Made by a program: the position numbers and the translations under genes
Shown here: positions 25,661 to 35,387 of the stretch, piece by piece
How the letters are laid out: each line of letters starts with the position of its first letter
Position numbering within the stretch: position 1 is the stretch's first letter
The notes under the pieces: model-generated
The model's input: the letters and a program-made list of their open reading frames with translations, nothing else
What the model was told of the DNA's origin: nothing
The model's database searches: none
Source of the DNA: Bdellovibrionales bacterium
GTDB taxonomy: Bacteria > Bdellovibrionota > Bdellovibrionia > Bdellovibrionales > UBA1609
Assembly (NCBI GenBank): GCA_019637855.1
Contig: JAHBUX010000017.1
Span: 1 to 64,000, forward strand
Length of the DNA stretch: 64,000 bases
Direction: 5' to 3'

Positions 25661-26877
25661 CAAATCAAACACCCACCTTCACTGGTTACCAAAAACAGGT
25701 CGTCGCCTTACTAGCTTTTCTGCAGTTCACGGTGGTCCTCGACTTTATGATTCTCTCGCCCCTTGGCGCCATACTTATGCCGGCGATGCAGATCACGCCG
25801 GCCCAATTCGGCGCCGTGGTTTCGGCCTACGCATTTAGTGCGGGCCTCTCAGGCCTGCTGGCCGCGGGATTCGCTGATCGCTATGATCGCAAAAGCCTCT
25901 TGCTGTTTTTCTACACCGGCTTTTTGTTGGGAACCTTGTTCTGCGCTCTCGCTCCCTCTTATGAGCTTTTATTGGCTGCACGTATCGTAACCGGAATTTT
26001 CGGCGGCGTGATTGGTTCAGTTTCATTTGCCATAATCACAGACCTGTTTCCGTTGGAAAAGCGTGGCCGTGTGATGGGCGTTGTACAAACCGCTTTTGCC
26101 AGCAGCCAGATCTTAGGAATTCCTCTCGGACTTTTCTTTGCCAATCGTTGGGGGTGGCACGCGCCTTTCTTGATGATCGTTGCCGTTGGCGTCGCCATGG
26201 GTGTGGCGATCTACGTTCGCTTAAAGCCGATCAACAACCATTTGGCTGAGGGGCGGCAAGGCAAAGCATTCCAACATTTGTACAACACGCTGACCACACG
26301 GCGCTACGTGCAAGCCTTTTCGACCACGGCCCTGTTGGCAACGGGCGGCTTTATGATGATGCCGTTTAGCAGTGCGTTCACTGTAAACAACCTTGGAATT
26401 GCCATTGATCGCTTGCCGTTGGTTTATATGATAACGGGCATTTGCGCAATCATCACGGGGCCGTTGGTGGGAAAGCTTAGTGACACCTATGGCAAGTTTC
26501 CCATTTTCGTTTTTGGCAGCGTTTTGAGTGCCGTTATGGTGGCCATTTACACTCACCTCGGGGTGACACCGATTGGCTGGGTGATCTTGGTGAGTGCGTT
26601 GATGTTTGTCGGTATCTCCTCCCGCATGGTGCCTTCACAGGCCTTGGTGTCGGCGATTCCGGCTCCCTCAAGCCGCGGCGCTTTTATGTCCATCAACTCC
26701 TCGCTGCAACAGGTCTCCGGCGGAGTGGCTTCGGCCTTGGCCGGCATGATCGTGACCGAGACCGCCGGTGGAAAGCTGGAGCATTTTGACGTCATCGGCT
26801 ATGTGGTCATAGGCGCTATGGCGATCACGCTTGTGCAAATGTATTTTATTTCCCGCCAAGTTCACGAACGCCATTGA
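25654..26877 (+). CDS. MFS transporter (DHA1-like)
   Basis: 407 residues and 12 predicted helices. MFS motifs: DRYDRKSLL (loop 2-3, motif A), RIVTGIFGGVIGSV (motif B) and GIPLGLFFANRWGWHAPF (motif C-like), which point to proton-driven export of small molecules. The N-terminus is polar, then QKQVVALLAFLQFTVVLDFMILSPLG. The start is GTG 25654 or 25657; no ATG fits. The substrate is unknown. Confidence 0.87.
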   Translation: MVTNQTPTFTGYQKQVVALLAFLQFTVVLDFMILSPLGAILMPAMQITPAQFGAVVSAYAFSAGLSGLLAAGFADRYDRKSLLLFFYTGFLLGTLFCALAPSYELLLAARIVTGIFGGVIGSVSFAIITDLFPLEKRGRVMGVVQTAFASSQILGIPLGLFFANRWGWHAPFLMIVAVGVAMGVAIYVRLKPINNHLAEGRQGKAFQHLYNTLTTRRYVQAFSTTALLATGGFMMMPFSSAFTVNNLGIAIDRLPLVYMITGICAIITGPLVGKLSDTYGKFPIFVFGSVLSAVMVAIYTHLGVTPIGWVILVSALMFVGISSRMVPSQALVSAIPAPSSRGAFMSINSSLQQVSGGVASALAGMIVTETAGGKLEHFDVIGYVVIGAMAITLVQMYFISRQVHERH

Positions 26878-26942
26878 CCAAAGGTTGACAGCTGGGCCGG
26901 TTGGGCTAAATTTGCGCAGCAAGCACGACTGCGGAGGCTCCC

Positions 26943-28136
26943 TTGGCTAAGAAAAAATCCCCCGACCTGTTCGGTGACGACAGTGCCGCTAAACCCATGT
27001 CTGATTTCGAAGCGATGTTGAATGCCTCGCAGGTGCACGCCCGTGGGCTGGCGGCCGGCGATCGTTTTCGCGGCGAAGTGTTGGCGGTCAGTGGGCAAGA
27101 GGCCTTTGTCTCCACCGGCACCCCGACCGACGCGACGATGCCTTTAGGCAGCGGGGAGCCACCTAAAGTCGGCGATTTTGTCGATGTGATCGTAGTGCGC
27201 GCGCGTGAGGGTGAGATCTTGGTTAAAGGCGTAGATGCCCGCGGCGTCAGTGCGGAAGTCGATAGCCTGGAAGATGCTTATGATATGGAGATTCCGATTG
27301 AAGGCTTGGTCCTTGATGCCGTCAAAGGCGGCTTTCGCGTGAAGGTGCAAGGGCAAAATGCCTTCTGCCCGATCTCGCAAATCGACTTTCATTGCACCAA
27401 TGCTCAAGACTATGTTGGTCGCAAATATGAATTTATCATCACTCGCATGGAGCGTGGACGCGATCTCGTGGTTTCACGCCGTAAGTTACTGGAGATCGAG
27501 CGCGCTGCCAACGAAGGTGAGTTTTTAAACAGCGCCGAAGAAGGCAGCATTCACAGTGCCACGGTTTTTCGTCTGGAGAAGTACGGCGCCTTTGTGCGTT
27601 TGGAAAACGGCATCGAAGGTTTGATTCCCATCAGCGAATTGAGCTTTAGCCGCATCGGTCACCCGCAAGAGGCGGTGAACTTGGATCAAGTGGTGCAGGT
27701 CAAGCTGTTGCGAGCTGTGGAGGACGGTGACCGTCTGAAAGTCAGTTTTTCGCTTAAGCAAGGCGGCAGTGTGATGGATCCTTGGGCCACTTTGGAGCAC
27801 ACCTATCCGCTCGGCACGCAAGTCGAAGGTGTGGTGGAACGCAAAGAGCCCTTTGGTCTATTCGTCAACATCAGCAATGGTATCACCGGTCTGCTGCCGC
27901 GTTCGGCATGGCGCGAAGCCATTGACGGTGGGCAGTACGAGAACAAGCGCAAGGGCGACAAAGTGAAGGTGCGTGTCGACCGTATTGACAATGAAGCCCG
28001 CAAACTGGCTTTCTCTTTACCGCGTGATGATGAGGACGATAGCTGGCGCAGTCATTCGGCCGCCGGTCGCCCCACAGGAAACAGTTTTGGCACCTTGGGT
28101 GATTTGCTCAAGAATGTTCAAGTTAAGCGCAAATAA
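26943..28136 (+). CDS. S1 RNA-binding domain protein (S1-like, four domains)
   Basis: 397 residues with four S1 domains: a degenerate one (about 38-100), then 118-182 (ending LVVSRRKLLE), 200-275 (EKYGAFVRLENGIEGLIPISELS) and 290-362 (KEPFGLFVNISNGITGLLP). Ribosomal S1 usually has six, so this is a shorter paralogue that binds mRNA or the ribosome. It starts at TTG behind GGAGG six bases upstream. Its TAA directly abuts the stop of the convergent gene, with no base between. Confidence 0.88.
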   Translation: MAKKKSPDLFGDDSAAKPMSDFEAMLNASQVHARGLAAGDRFRGEVLAVSGQEAFVSTGTPTDATMPLGSGEPPKVGDFVDVIVVRAREGEILVKGVDARGVSAEVDSLEDAYDMEIPIEGLVLDAVKGGFRVKVQGQNAFCPISQIDFHCTNAQDYVGRKYEFIITRMERGRDLVVSRRKLLEIERAANEGEFLNSAEEGSIHSATVFRLEKYGAFVRLENGIEGLIPISELSFSRIGHPQEAVNLDQVVQVKLLRAVEDGDRLKVSFSLKQGGSVMDPWATLEHTYPLGTQVEGVVERKEPFGLFVNISNGITGLLPRSAWREAIDGGQYENKRKGDKVKVRVDRIDNEARKLAFSLPRDDEDDSWRSHSAAGRPTGNSFGTLGDLLKNVQVKRK

Positions 28137-29051
28137 CTAAAGCGCCAGATGCAGCCCGAAAGAGATTCCACTGACGCCTTTGAAATGCAGGCTTTTGGGA
28201 AACTGTAGGAACGGCGAGACCGAAGCGCTGAGCCGATTGCGATAAATCACCTGCGCAAAAGACCATGAGTAAGTGAATGTGTCGGCGTGCATAACCGGCT
28301 TGTTATGCGAGAGCCAGCCGGCCGCGCTACCGATGGCTTGATAGTCATTCAGCTGATGATCGATGGAGATCTCATGTTGGGTGGTGAAGTAATTGTCCTT
28401 CGCCATATACTCCTCCGTATTGACTAAGCCCAATTCGGTACGTTCATTCAATTCGATACGTACCTCGAAGGACACGAACTCGCCGGTGCCTTTCAACGGG
28501 TCAGCGAACAGATCGATGCGCGGGATAAACCGCACCGGTTTCCATTCTGCCGAGCTCTCAAAACGCAAAACATAGTTCACTTGTAAAGGGTCTTTGAGCT
28601 GCACGCGGGGGATAAAGGCGGCTTTGACGGAACCGAGGCGCTCTAAAAACAAAAGACCTGCGCCGTAGTCGCGTTGACGTGGACGAGTGCGCACCCGGCG
28701 CTGCTGACGGTCACGACTTTCACTCTCTTCATCGTAAGTGGAAAACCGCAGTTGCCAACGTTTCTCCACGTTGGGCAGGCGTAAGTTAATGCTGAAATCG
28801 GGCTGCGATGTGTAGCGACCGTTCTCTTGCCAGGAGAAGGATTGGCGTACGTCCACGCTCGAGGGGTTGGTCTTCTTGGTGTACTTCTTACCGGCGAGAG
28901 TGATATCTATTTTCTCGGCGGCTTTGTCGATTTTCTTTTCCAGATAGTCGCCGGCACGGAGCACGCGTTCTTCAATTGTGGGCGGTTCTGCCTGGGCCGG
29001 CCAGATACAGAGCGCTAGGATGAGGCAGGCAGTTCGTGCAAGTAACAACAT
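28137..29051 (-). CDS. secreted beta-rich protein, unknown function
   Basis: 304 residues with a signal peptide (WPAQA-E). It is rich in alternating aromatic and charged residues (WQLRFSTYDEES, FIPRVQLKDPLQVNYVLRFESSAEW, SFEVRIELNERTELGLVNTEE) and ends in GISFGLHLAL, which suggests an outer-membrane barrel. A basic loop RQQRRVRTRPRQR sits near residue 115. No family recognised. It is divergent from the next gene, with only 38 bp between the starts. Confidence 0.68.
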   Translation of the reverse strand: MLLLARTACLILALCIWPAQAEPPTIEERVLRAGDYLEKKIDKAAEKIDITLAGKKYTKKTNPSSVDVRQSFSWQENGRYTSQPDFSINLRLPNVEKRWQLRFSTYDEESESRDRQQRRVRTRPRQRDYGAGLLFLERLGSVKAAFIPRVQLKDPLQVNYVLRFESSAEWKPVRFIPRIDLFADPLKGTGEFVSFEVRIELNERTELGLVNTEEYMAKDNYFTTQHEISIDHQLNDYQAIGSAAGWLSHNKPVMHADTFTYSWSFAQVIYRNRLSASVSPFLQFPKSLHFKGVSGISFGLHLAL

Positions 29052-29089
29052 ACTCTTCTGGGTTAGCGCAGGGTGGAGAAGGAAACAAG

Positions 29090-29692
29090 GTGAGAGTCAT
29101 ATTCCTCCTACTTCTTTTTACAGCCAGCTTGAAGGTGGCTGCTCATGAGCCGAAAGATGGTGATATCCGCGCCATGTTCGGCGGTTTCACCTATCGAACC
29201 ATGACCCCGCAACCTGCGGCCATTCATCTGGACCCGGCATTGGCGGTTGAGGCCGATGTTTCCAAACACGGTGGGGTTGAGGTCTCGATGTTTTATTTGC
29301 GCAACGCCTTTTACTTGCGCCGTTACGGTGATGTGCTGGCCGAGCAAATCAAGCGCGTCTACATTGCGACCGGTTATCGCCATTGGTTCACGCCCAAGTT
29401 TTCGACCGCGTTGGCCTTTGCTTCCTCATACACGATTGGCAACTACAAAGTGCTAAAAGATAGTTATGGCAACACTGCGCGTCCCGATACGTCGGCACAC
29501 GATATAACCGAATATGGTTTAGATCTATCGGTGCAGTACGAGCCTTGGAGCTGGGAACGCTTTGCTGTCGTGGTTGACGGCAGATACGGGTGGTCGCTAA
29601 CACCTAAGAAGAAAGAAGATGCTCATCACATGGGCGTACTCATCGCGATCAAATATTTTATCCAGTCACGCCAAACTGAACTGGAAGATTGA
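29090..29692 (+). CDS. small outer-membrane barrel-like protein
   Basis: 200 residues from GTG 29090, chosen because AAGGAAACAAG precedes it and a clean signal peptide follows (VRVIFLLLLFTASLKVAAHE). Amphipathic strands (MFGGFTYRTMTPQPAAIH, VEVSMFYLRNAFYLRRYG, RVYIATGYRHWFTPKFSTALAFASSY, YGLDLSVQYEPWSWERFAVVVDGRYGW) suggest a beta-barrel. No family recognised. The ATG at 29036 would lie within the divergent gene's start region. Confidence 0.68.
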   Translation: MRVIFLLLLFTASLKVAAHEPKDGDIRAMFGGFTYRTMTPQPAAIHLDPALAVEADVSKHGGVEVSMFYLRNAFYLRRYGDVLAEQIKRVYIATGYRHWFTPKFSTALAFASSYTIGNYKVLKDSYGNTARPDTSAHDITEYGLDLSVQYEPWSWERFAVVVDGRYGWSLTPKKKEDAHHMGVLIAIKYFIQSRQTELED

Positions 29693-29725
29693 CCACGGCA
29701 CTCAACCCCAGTAACTAAACCAAAG

Positions 29726-30505
29726 ATGTCTCATCGCCAGCCCGTTCTCTTCATAGGTCATGGAACTCCAATGAATGCTCTCGCCGACAACAGTTTCACT
29801 CGGCGGCTAAATGCGCTCGGCCAAGAGCTCAAGCGGCCACGCGCCATAGTGTGCGTGTCATCGCATTGGATGACCGAAGGCATAGCGGTGACGGGGATGG
29901 AGAAGCCTCGCACCATTCATGACTTCAACAGTTTTCCGCAGCCTTTGTTTGCGGTTCAGTATCCCGCGCCGGGGAGCCCTGAAGTGGCGGCTTTGGTGCA
30001 GGCGGTGGTCAAGGAAGCAGACGTGCGCATCGACTTCGATTGGGGCTTGGATCATGGTAGCTGGTCCATTCTGCGGCATATGTATCCCGCTGCCGATGTT
30101 CCCGTGTTGCAACTGAGTTTGGACATCACTAAGCCTGCCGAGTTTCACTTCAAGGTGGGACAACAGTTAGCTGCTTTGCGCGATCACGATATTCTTCTCT
30201 TGGCGACGGGCAATATTGTGCACAATTTGCGCTTGATCCGCTGGTCTTCGGAAACACCGCCGTTTGACTGGGCCTTGGAGTTTGATGCGTGGATCAAGAG
30301 TCAACTTGAGGCGCGTAAATTCTCGGCGATTTTAGGCGATGCTTTGAGCACACCGGCCGGTCGGTTGAGCGTTCCTACTCCGGATCATTTTTTGCCTTTG
30401 CATTACGTGACCGGCGCTGCGCTTCCCGACGAGAAGGTGCGCTTCGAATACGAAGAGATTCAGAACGCCTCGATTTCGATGCTCAGTTTTTCTTTTGGCA
30501 GATAG
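29726..30505 (+). CDS. ygiD: YgiD-type extradiol dioxygenase (4,5-DOPA dioxygenase family)
   Basis: 259 residues with the LigB-superfamily pattern: FIGHGTPMNAL (metal His), VSSHWMTEG (second His), FGxP-like MHDFNSFPQPLF, GLDHGSW, and the third site GNIVHNLR. These enzymes use a zinc or iron centre to open catechol rings; YgiD acts on L-DOPA. The length matches the family (about 260). The physiological substrate here is unknown. Confidence 0.92.
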   Translation: MSHRQPVLFIGHGTPMNALADNSFTRRLNALGQELKRPRAIVCVSSHWMTEGIAVTGMEKPRTIHDFNSFPQPLFAVQYPAPGSPEVAALVQAVVKEADVRIDFDWGLDHGSWSILRHMYPAADVPVLQLSLDITKPAEFHFKVGQQLAALRDHDILLLATGNIVHNLRLIRWSSETPPFDWALEFDAWIKSQLEARKFSAILGDALSTPAGRLSVPTPDHFLPLHYVTGAALPDEKVRFEYEEIQNASISMLSFSFGR

Positions 30506-30572
30506 AGAAGCGGTGAGCCGCTATGCCGATTTTCCGCGATTTCAAGATCCGGGTACGCTAAGCTTCTAAGCC

Positions 30573-31418
30573 ATGCTCGAAAACAGCTTTGTTCATCTTC
30601 CCGGCATCGGGCCTGAAACCGAAGAACGTCTATGGGCCCAAGGCTTGCGCACTTGGGAGCAGCTTGCCTCCTCACTTTCGCTGATTTTCGGCGCCAAGAA
30701 GGCGCAAACTCTGGCGCGTGCGCTCGAGGAGTGTCGAGCCGCACACGAGGCGCGCGAGTTTTCTTACTTTCAAGGTCGTTTTAAGGCCAGTGAGATGTGG
30801 CGTTTGCTGCCCACACTCCTGCATACGGCCCCGCAGGAGATCGCTTATCTCGATATCGAAACCACCGGCTTAGGCTTTCCACCTCAGTGTCAGTCGACCA
30901 CCATAGCTGTTTATTTCGGTGGCGAATTGCATCTGGAATATGATCTAAGTCGCAAGCGCGCGTTGATGAAACGCATAGACGGCGAAGCGCGCGGTCTGGT
31001 CACATTCAACGGCGGCACGTTTGATCTTCCTTTCTTGCGCCGCGAATTCGGTCTTAGTTTTGGCCAAGCCCATGTGGATCTGCGTTTTTGGTTCGCGCGC
31101 CTAGGTTTAAAAGGTGGATTAAAGGCGATTCAAAAGGCTTTTCCGGGAGTGCGCCAGCGCGATTCGATGGATATCGATGGTTTCGATGCGGTTCGCCTTT
31201 GGGCACTCCATAAAAGTGGTGTACCTCGCGCTCTTGAGACGCTTCTCACCTACAATGCGGAAGATACAGTGGTGCTCGAGCCGTTGGCCTATGAGGGCTT
31301 ACGCCTTGAGCGCGAACGCTGGCCTAGCCTGGGCCTTGAGGATTTTTCCTGCCCGCCAAGCCCTACGATTCCCTATACGGTATGCCCTCAGATTTACCGC
31401 AGAATTCGTGGCGGATAG
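30573..31418 (+). CDS. RNase H-like 3'-5' exonuclease, YprB family
   Basis: 281 residues. An N-terminal helix-hairpin-helix-like part (LPGIGPETEERLWAQGLRTWEQL) precedes a DnaQ-fold domain with Asp94 and Glu96 (YLDIETTGLG), motif II TFNGGTFDLPFL and motif III YNAEDTVVLEPL. These acidic residues bind two metal ions for nucleic acid cleavage. The family (YprB_2) is often annotated as ribonuclease H-like, and its cellular role is poorly known. Confidence 0.87.
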   Translation: MLENSFVHLPGIGPETEERLWAQGLRTWEQLASSLSLIFGAKKAQTLARALEECRAAHEAREFSYFQGRFKASEMWRLLPTLLHTAPQEIAYLDIETTGLGFPPQCQSTTIAVYFGGELHLEYDLSRKRALMKRIDGEARGLVTFNGGTFDLPFLRREFGLSFGQAHVDLRFWFARLGLKGGLKAIQKAFPGVRQRDSMDIDGFDAVRLWALHKSGVPRALETLLTYNAEDTVVLEPLAYEGLRLERERWPSLGLEDFSCPPSPTIPYTVCPQIYRRIRGG

Positions 31419-31456
31419 GGTTGTAAAATCTTGTAACTCGGCGTATCAATAGCGCC

Positions 31457-33067
31457 ATGATCAGCACCTCCAATGTCAGTTTGCGTTTCGGCGCTAAGAA
31501 GTTATTTGAAGATGTGAACGTCAAGTTCACCCCCGGTAATTGTTATGGCCTTATCGGTGCCAATGGCGCCGGGAAAACCACTTTCCTAAAGATCTTAGCG
31601 GGCGATATCGAGCCGAATACCGGTGAAGTGCATATGGCTTCGGATTTGCGCCTTTCAGTGCTGAAACAGGATCACTATGCCTACGACGAAGTTCCGGTTT
31701 TAAAAACCGTGTTGATGGGCAATGCGCGTCTGTTTGCCATTATGAAAGAGAAAGATGCGCTGTACGCGAAACCTGATTTTTCGGAAGCCGACGGAGTGCG
31801 CGCTTCCGAACTGGAGACGGAGTTTGCGGAACTGAACGGTTGGGATGCGGAAGCCGAAGCTGGAACCATGCTGGCGGGTTTGGGAATCTCGACGGAATAC
31901 CACGATAAGCTGATGAAAGAGCTGGACCCGGGTGAGAAGATCAAAGTGCTCTTGGCGCAAGCCTTGTTTGGTCAGCCGGATGTGCTGTTGCTGGATGAGC
32001 CGACGAACCATTTGGACATCTATGCCATCCGTTGGCTGGAGGAATTCCTTTACGGCTTCAACAACACGGTGATCGTTGTGTCCCACGATCGCCATTTCTT
32101 AAACAAAGTTTGCACGCACATGGCCGATATCGACTTCAGCAAGATCACCGTGTACACGGGTAACTATGATTTCTGGCGGCACGCCAGCGAATTGAATCAA
32201 CGTCTGCGCTCGGATCAGAACAAAAAGAACGCCGACAAAGCCGAAGAGCTCAAAGAATTTATCCGTCGTTTCAGCGCCAATGCGTCGAAGTCGCGCCAAG
32301 CGTCTTCGCGCCAAAAGCAGTTAGAGAAATTGGATTTGAGTGAATTGCCCGTCAGTAGTCGTCGCATGCCGTTTGTCGGTTTCGAATCCAAGCGTGAAGC
32401 GGGCAAAGATATCGTCACCGTTGATCGCGTCAGCAAGACGGTGAATGGCGAAGTTTTGCTCAAAGATGTGAGCTTCACTTTGCAAAAGGGCGATAAGGTT
32501 GTTTTGTTAGGGCGCAATGATCTGGCCAAAACGGCGCTGCTGGATATTCTTGCTGGTGAAATGCAGCCGGATTCTGGCACGGTCACCTGGGGTATTACAA
32601 CGACCGTAGGGCATTTCCCGGGCGACAACAGCAAGTATTTCAACACTGAGTTAACGACTCTGGTCGATTGGTTACGTCAGTATTCGGAAGAAAAAGACGA
32701 AGCATTTATTCGCGGTTTCTTGGGTCGTATGTTGTTTAGCCGGGATGAAGCTTTGAAAAAGCCTAGCGTCTTGTCTGGCGGTGAGAAGGTGCGCTGCATG
32801 CTTTCTAAGATCATGCTGTCCGGCGCCAATGTTCTTTTGCTGGATGGTCCGACCAATCACTTGGATTTGGAAAGCATCACAGCGGTGAACGAAGGTATCC
32901 AGCGTTTCGAAGGTACGGTTATATTCACTTCGCACGATCACGAGTTTATTCAGACCGTGGCCAATCGAATTATCGAGCTCGACACCCATGTGATCGATGA
33001 TGATCGCATCACCTATGATGAGTACGTTGACAAGAAACGCCCGGCTTCCATCAACGCCAGCGTTTAA
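31457..33067 (+). CDS. ykpA: ABC-F ATPase, YkpA/YbiT subfamily
   Basis: 536 residues with two ATPase domains and the linker RFSANASKSRQASSRQKQLEK of the YbiT/YkpA group. Domain 1 is intact: Walker A GANGAGKT and Walker B LLLDEPTNHLD. Domain 2 has GRNDLAKT in place of Walker A and LLLDGPTNHLD, where the catalytic Glu is Gly. A relaxed second P-loop (GRNELAVT) is, as I recall it, also present in Bacillus YkpA. ABC-F proteins act at the ribosomal E site. The overall match is closer to Bacillus YkpA than to E. coli YbiT. Confidence 0.92.
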   Translation: MISTSNVSLRFGAKKLFEDVNVKFTPGNCYGLIGANGAGKTTFLKILAGDIEPNTGEVHMASDLRLSVLKQDHYAYDEVPVLKTVLMGNARLFAIMKEKDALYAKPDFSEADGVRASELETEFAELNGWDAEAEAGTMLAGLGISTEYHDKLMKELDPGEKIKVLLAQALFGQPDVLLLDEPTNHLDIYAIRWLEEFLYGFNNTVIVVSHDRHFLNKVCTHMADIDFSKITVYTGNYDFWRHASELNQRLRSDQNKKNADKAEELKEFIRRFSANASKSRQASSRQKQLEKLDLSELPVSSRRMPFVGFESKREAGKDIVTVDRVSKTVNGEVLLKDVSFTLQKGDKVVLLGRNDLAKTALLDILAGEMQPDSGTVTWGITTTVGHFPGDNSKYFNTELTTLVDWLRQYSEEKDEAFIRGFLGRMLFSRDEALKKPSVLSGGEKVRCMLSKIMLSGANVLLLDGPTNHLDLESITAVNEGIQRFEGTVIFTSHDHEFIQTVANRIIELDTHVIDDDRITYDEYVDKKRPASINASV

Positions 33068-33105
33068 GGCATGACAGTCTGGTAAAAGGCGTTATCCTTT
33101 AAAAT

Positions 33106-34629
33106 ATGCGTGGCTTCGTTGCGGCCGTCGGTCTATTGATCGGCGCGCTGATCATTTTTTATCCCAGTTTGCATGGTGAGTTCATCATGGATGACTTGGG
33201 CTATATCGTGCGCAACCCATGGATCACCACTACTGCGTCGCCCTGGCTTTTTTGGACCAGTGGTGAGCAAGTCGACTATTGGCCGGTCACGTACACTTAC
33301 TATTGGCTTGCCTATCGCGCTTTCGGAGAAAACCCTCTCGGCTATCACCTCGTGTCCGTTGCCTTGCATGCCTTGAACGCCGGTTTGGTGGTGCTCTTGG
33401 GCAAGCGCCTCGAGGTGAAGTGGGCTTGGCTGGCGGGCCTGTTGTTTCTAGCGCATCCTTTGCATGTGCAGGCGGTGAGTTGGATTGTTCAGTTTAAAAC
33501 TCTGTTTTCAACAACACTGGCGCTGGCTTGCATGCTTTTGTTTCTGCGCTTTCTGCACACGCGCCGGTTGGGGACCTATACTCTCGCCGTTGTGGTTTTT
33601 GCCGCTGCTCTTTTTACCAAAACGTCGACGGTGTTTTTACCCGCCGTGTTTCTGCTTTTGCCGCGGCTTTGGGGCAAGCCTTTTCGCGTCCAGCATGTGG
33701 TAACTCTTGCGCCGTTCTTTGTGCTGGCCTTGGTAGGAGGGCTAACCACTGTCGGGATCAATGAGGCGGTCTTTCATGAACGTTCAGCGGCTGTTTTTCA
33801 AATGTCGATCTGGGGACGCCCGCTTTTAGCTCTGCAGAACCTGGGCTTTTATATCCATAAACTTCTGCTACCAATAGGACTGGCATTTATGTACCCGGCC
33901 GATGTGCCGAGTGTGAGCCAGGCTAGTACATGGCTCAAGCTAATCACTACTTGTTTTGTCGCCGCGCTAGTGGTTTTGCGCTGTACGCGACGTGAGCAGA
34001 TCTTGGCCCTAGCCTTTGTTGCGCTCTTGCTGCCGTCGTTAGGGTTGGTGACGGTGCCGGGAATGAAGCTTTCGCTCACGGCAGATCACTGGACATATCT
34101 GGCCGATATCTTTGCGGCCTTGTTTGCGGCTTCTCTCCTGGAGCGAATAACTCCGCCGAATCTGCGGCGGCTGGCTTGGCTTTTGCCCTTGCCACTGGCC
34201 TATTTGAGTTTTGTGCACGCGCAGACTTTTGCTTCACAAGAGGCGTTCTGGCGAAATGCGATGCGATTGAACGCGAACAGCGCCGCTCCTGCCTACAACT
34301 TGGGTGTGGTGTACGACGAGAAGAAGCAGCTGATCGAGGCCACCCCTTATTATGAGCGCGCTGTAAGCCTGGATCCCAAACACGCACGGGCTTGGTACAA
34401 TCTAGGACGTATGCACGTGGCCGCTTCCAAATGGGATGAGGCCCGCAATAGCTTTGAACAGGCGTTGAATGCAGAGCCTAGTGCCGAAGCCTATATGGCT
34501 CTTACGCGGGTGTACCTGGTGCGGGGAGAACGGCGCGAGGCGATTCAGACCTTGGTGCGCGCCGCGCGCGATTTTCCCGGCAATGCGGAGATTGCGGCCT
34601 GGTTGCGAGACCTATTGTCGGCGCCTTAA
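33106..34629 (+). CDS. polytopic membrane protein with C-terminal TPR (TMTC/O-mannosyltransferase-like)
   Basis: 507 residues. About ten helices follow an early luminal motif GEFIMDDLGYIVRNPWI with Asp29-Asp30, the acidic pair of GT-C glycosyltransferases. Residues 385-500 hold three TPR units (PAYNLGVVYDEKKQLIEATPYYERAVSLDPKHARAWYNLGRMHVA). The layout resembles animal TMTC and bacterial TPR-GT-C proteins, which transfer sugars from lipid donors. The acceptor is unknown. Its stop overlaps that of the convergent gene (TTAA). Confidence 0.83.
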   Translation: MRGFVAAVGLLIGALIIFYPSLHGEFIMDDLGYIVRNPWITTTASPWLFWTSGEQVDYWPVTYTYYWLAYRAFGENPLGYHLVSVALHALNAGLVVLLGKRLEVKWAWLAGLLFLAHPLHVQAVSWIVQFKTLFSTTLALACMLLFLRFLHTRRLGTYTLAVVVFAAALFTKTSTVFLPAVFLLLPRLWGKPFRVQHVVTLAPFFVLALVGGLTTVGINEAVFHERSAAVFQMSIWGRPLLALQNLGFYIHKLLLPIGLAFMYPADVPSVSQASTWLKLITTCFVAALVVLRCTRREQILALAFVALLLPSLGLVTVPGMKLSLTADHWTYLADIFAALFAASLLERITPPNLRRLAWLLPLPLAYLSFVHAQTFASQEAFWRNAMRLNANSAAPAYNLGVVYDEKKQLIEATPYYERAVSLDPKHARAWYNLGRMHVAASKWDEARNSFEQALNAEPSAEAYMALTRVYLVRGERREAIQTLVRAARDFPGNAEIAAWLRDLLSAP

Positions 34630-35249
34630 CGGCGCGGCTTGCGGATGGTTTTGACCATGTAGCCATTGGAAGCCACTTCGCGTTCGGGAAACGCCTTTTT
34701 TAAGCGGGTCGCAGCATCACGGATGGCAGCTTGTGTGGCTTGCCCAATGGGTGCGTCACGAAACAATCCCGAGTTAAAAACGGCACCTTTGTAACCGGCG
34801 TCGACGCGAGCGGCGATCTCAGAAGCTTTGCCTTTAGCGGTGAATTTATGAGCCACGTCTCCGCTGGCCACCTCGAGCACGCGAATTTCAAGAGCCACTT
34901 CCGCCTCTTGCTTCTTTTTAACGTCGCAGACGTCAAACGCCGTGATTGCGCCTTCAATGGAATATTGGGCGGCCTTGAAGGTGCGTTTTTTATGCACGGT
35001 ATTTACGCCGGAGAATGAATCGCGGGTCTCAGCGCGGAAGAGTTCGGGTTCGACGATGGTAAAAACGCCGGTTTCATTCATAGCGTGAATCAATTGCTGT
35101 TTGAAGGCTTCCGCGATGTCTTTCTTCCAAGCGGCGGAGGCGTCGCAAGTGGTGGCTTTGGTCTTGTCTTGAAACTGCACGTCCACCTTCGTTTTGGCCT
35201 GCGCCACCGTGGCTGTGCTGATCAGTATCAGAATGAGCAGCTGTTTCAT
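34626..35249 (-). CDS. secreted CsgG-like-fold protein
   Basis: 207 residues from MKQLLILILISTATVAQA, a signal peptide. The middle resembles the CsgG/TolB-N fold: VDVQFQDKTKA, a helix (IAEAFKQQLIHAMNETGVFTIVEPE), AQYSIEGAITAFDVC, and VALEIRVLEVASGDVAHKFTAKGKA, then a helix AAIRDAATRLKKAF. CsgG itself is an outer-membrane pore, but many soluble relatives exist. There is no lipobox Cys, so it is not a classical CsgG. The role is unknown. Confidence 0.65.
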   Translation of the reverse strand: MKQLLILILISTATVAQAKTKVDVQFQDKTKATTCDASAAWKKDIAEAFKQQLIHAMNETGVFTIVEPELFRAETRDSFSGVNTVHKKRTFKAAQYSIEGAITAFDVCDVKKKQEAEVALEIRVLEVASGDVAHKFTAKGKASEIAARVDAGYKGAVFNSGLFRDAPIGQATQAAIRDAATRLKKAFPEREVASNGYMVKTIRKPRR

Positions 35250-35387
35250 CTTGAGGCCCTCCCACAAGCGTTCGTACGGAGAGGTAGTTCACGATATATG
35301 CCGCCCGCCGTGTGTGGGGAGCGCTTCCAGCGCCGAGGTTTTGTACAGTGGCGAGAGGGGTGACGCTGATTCTAGGAGTGAAACGTC

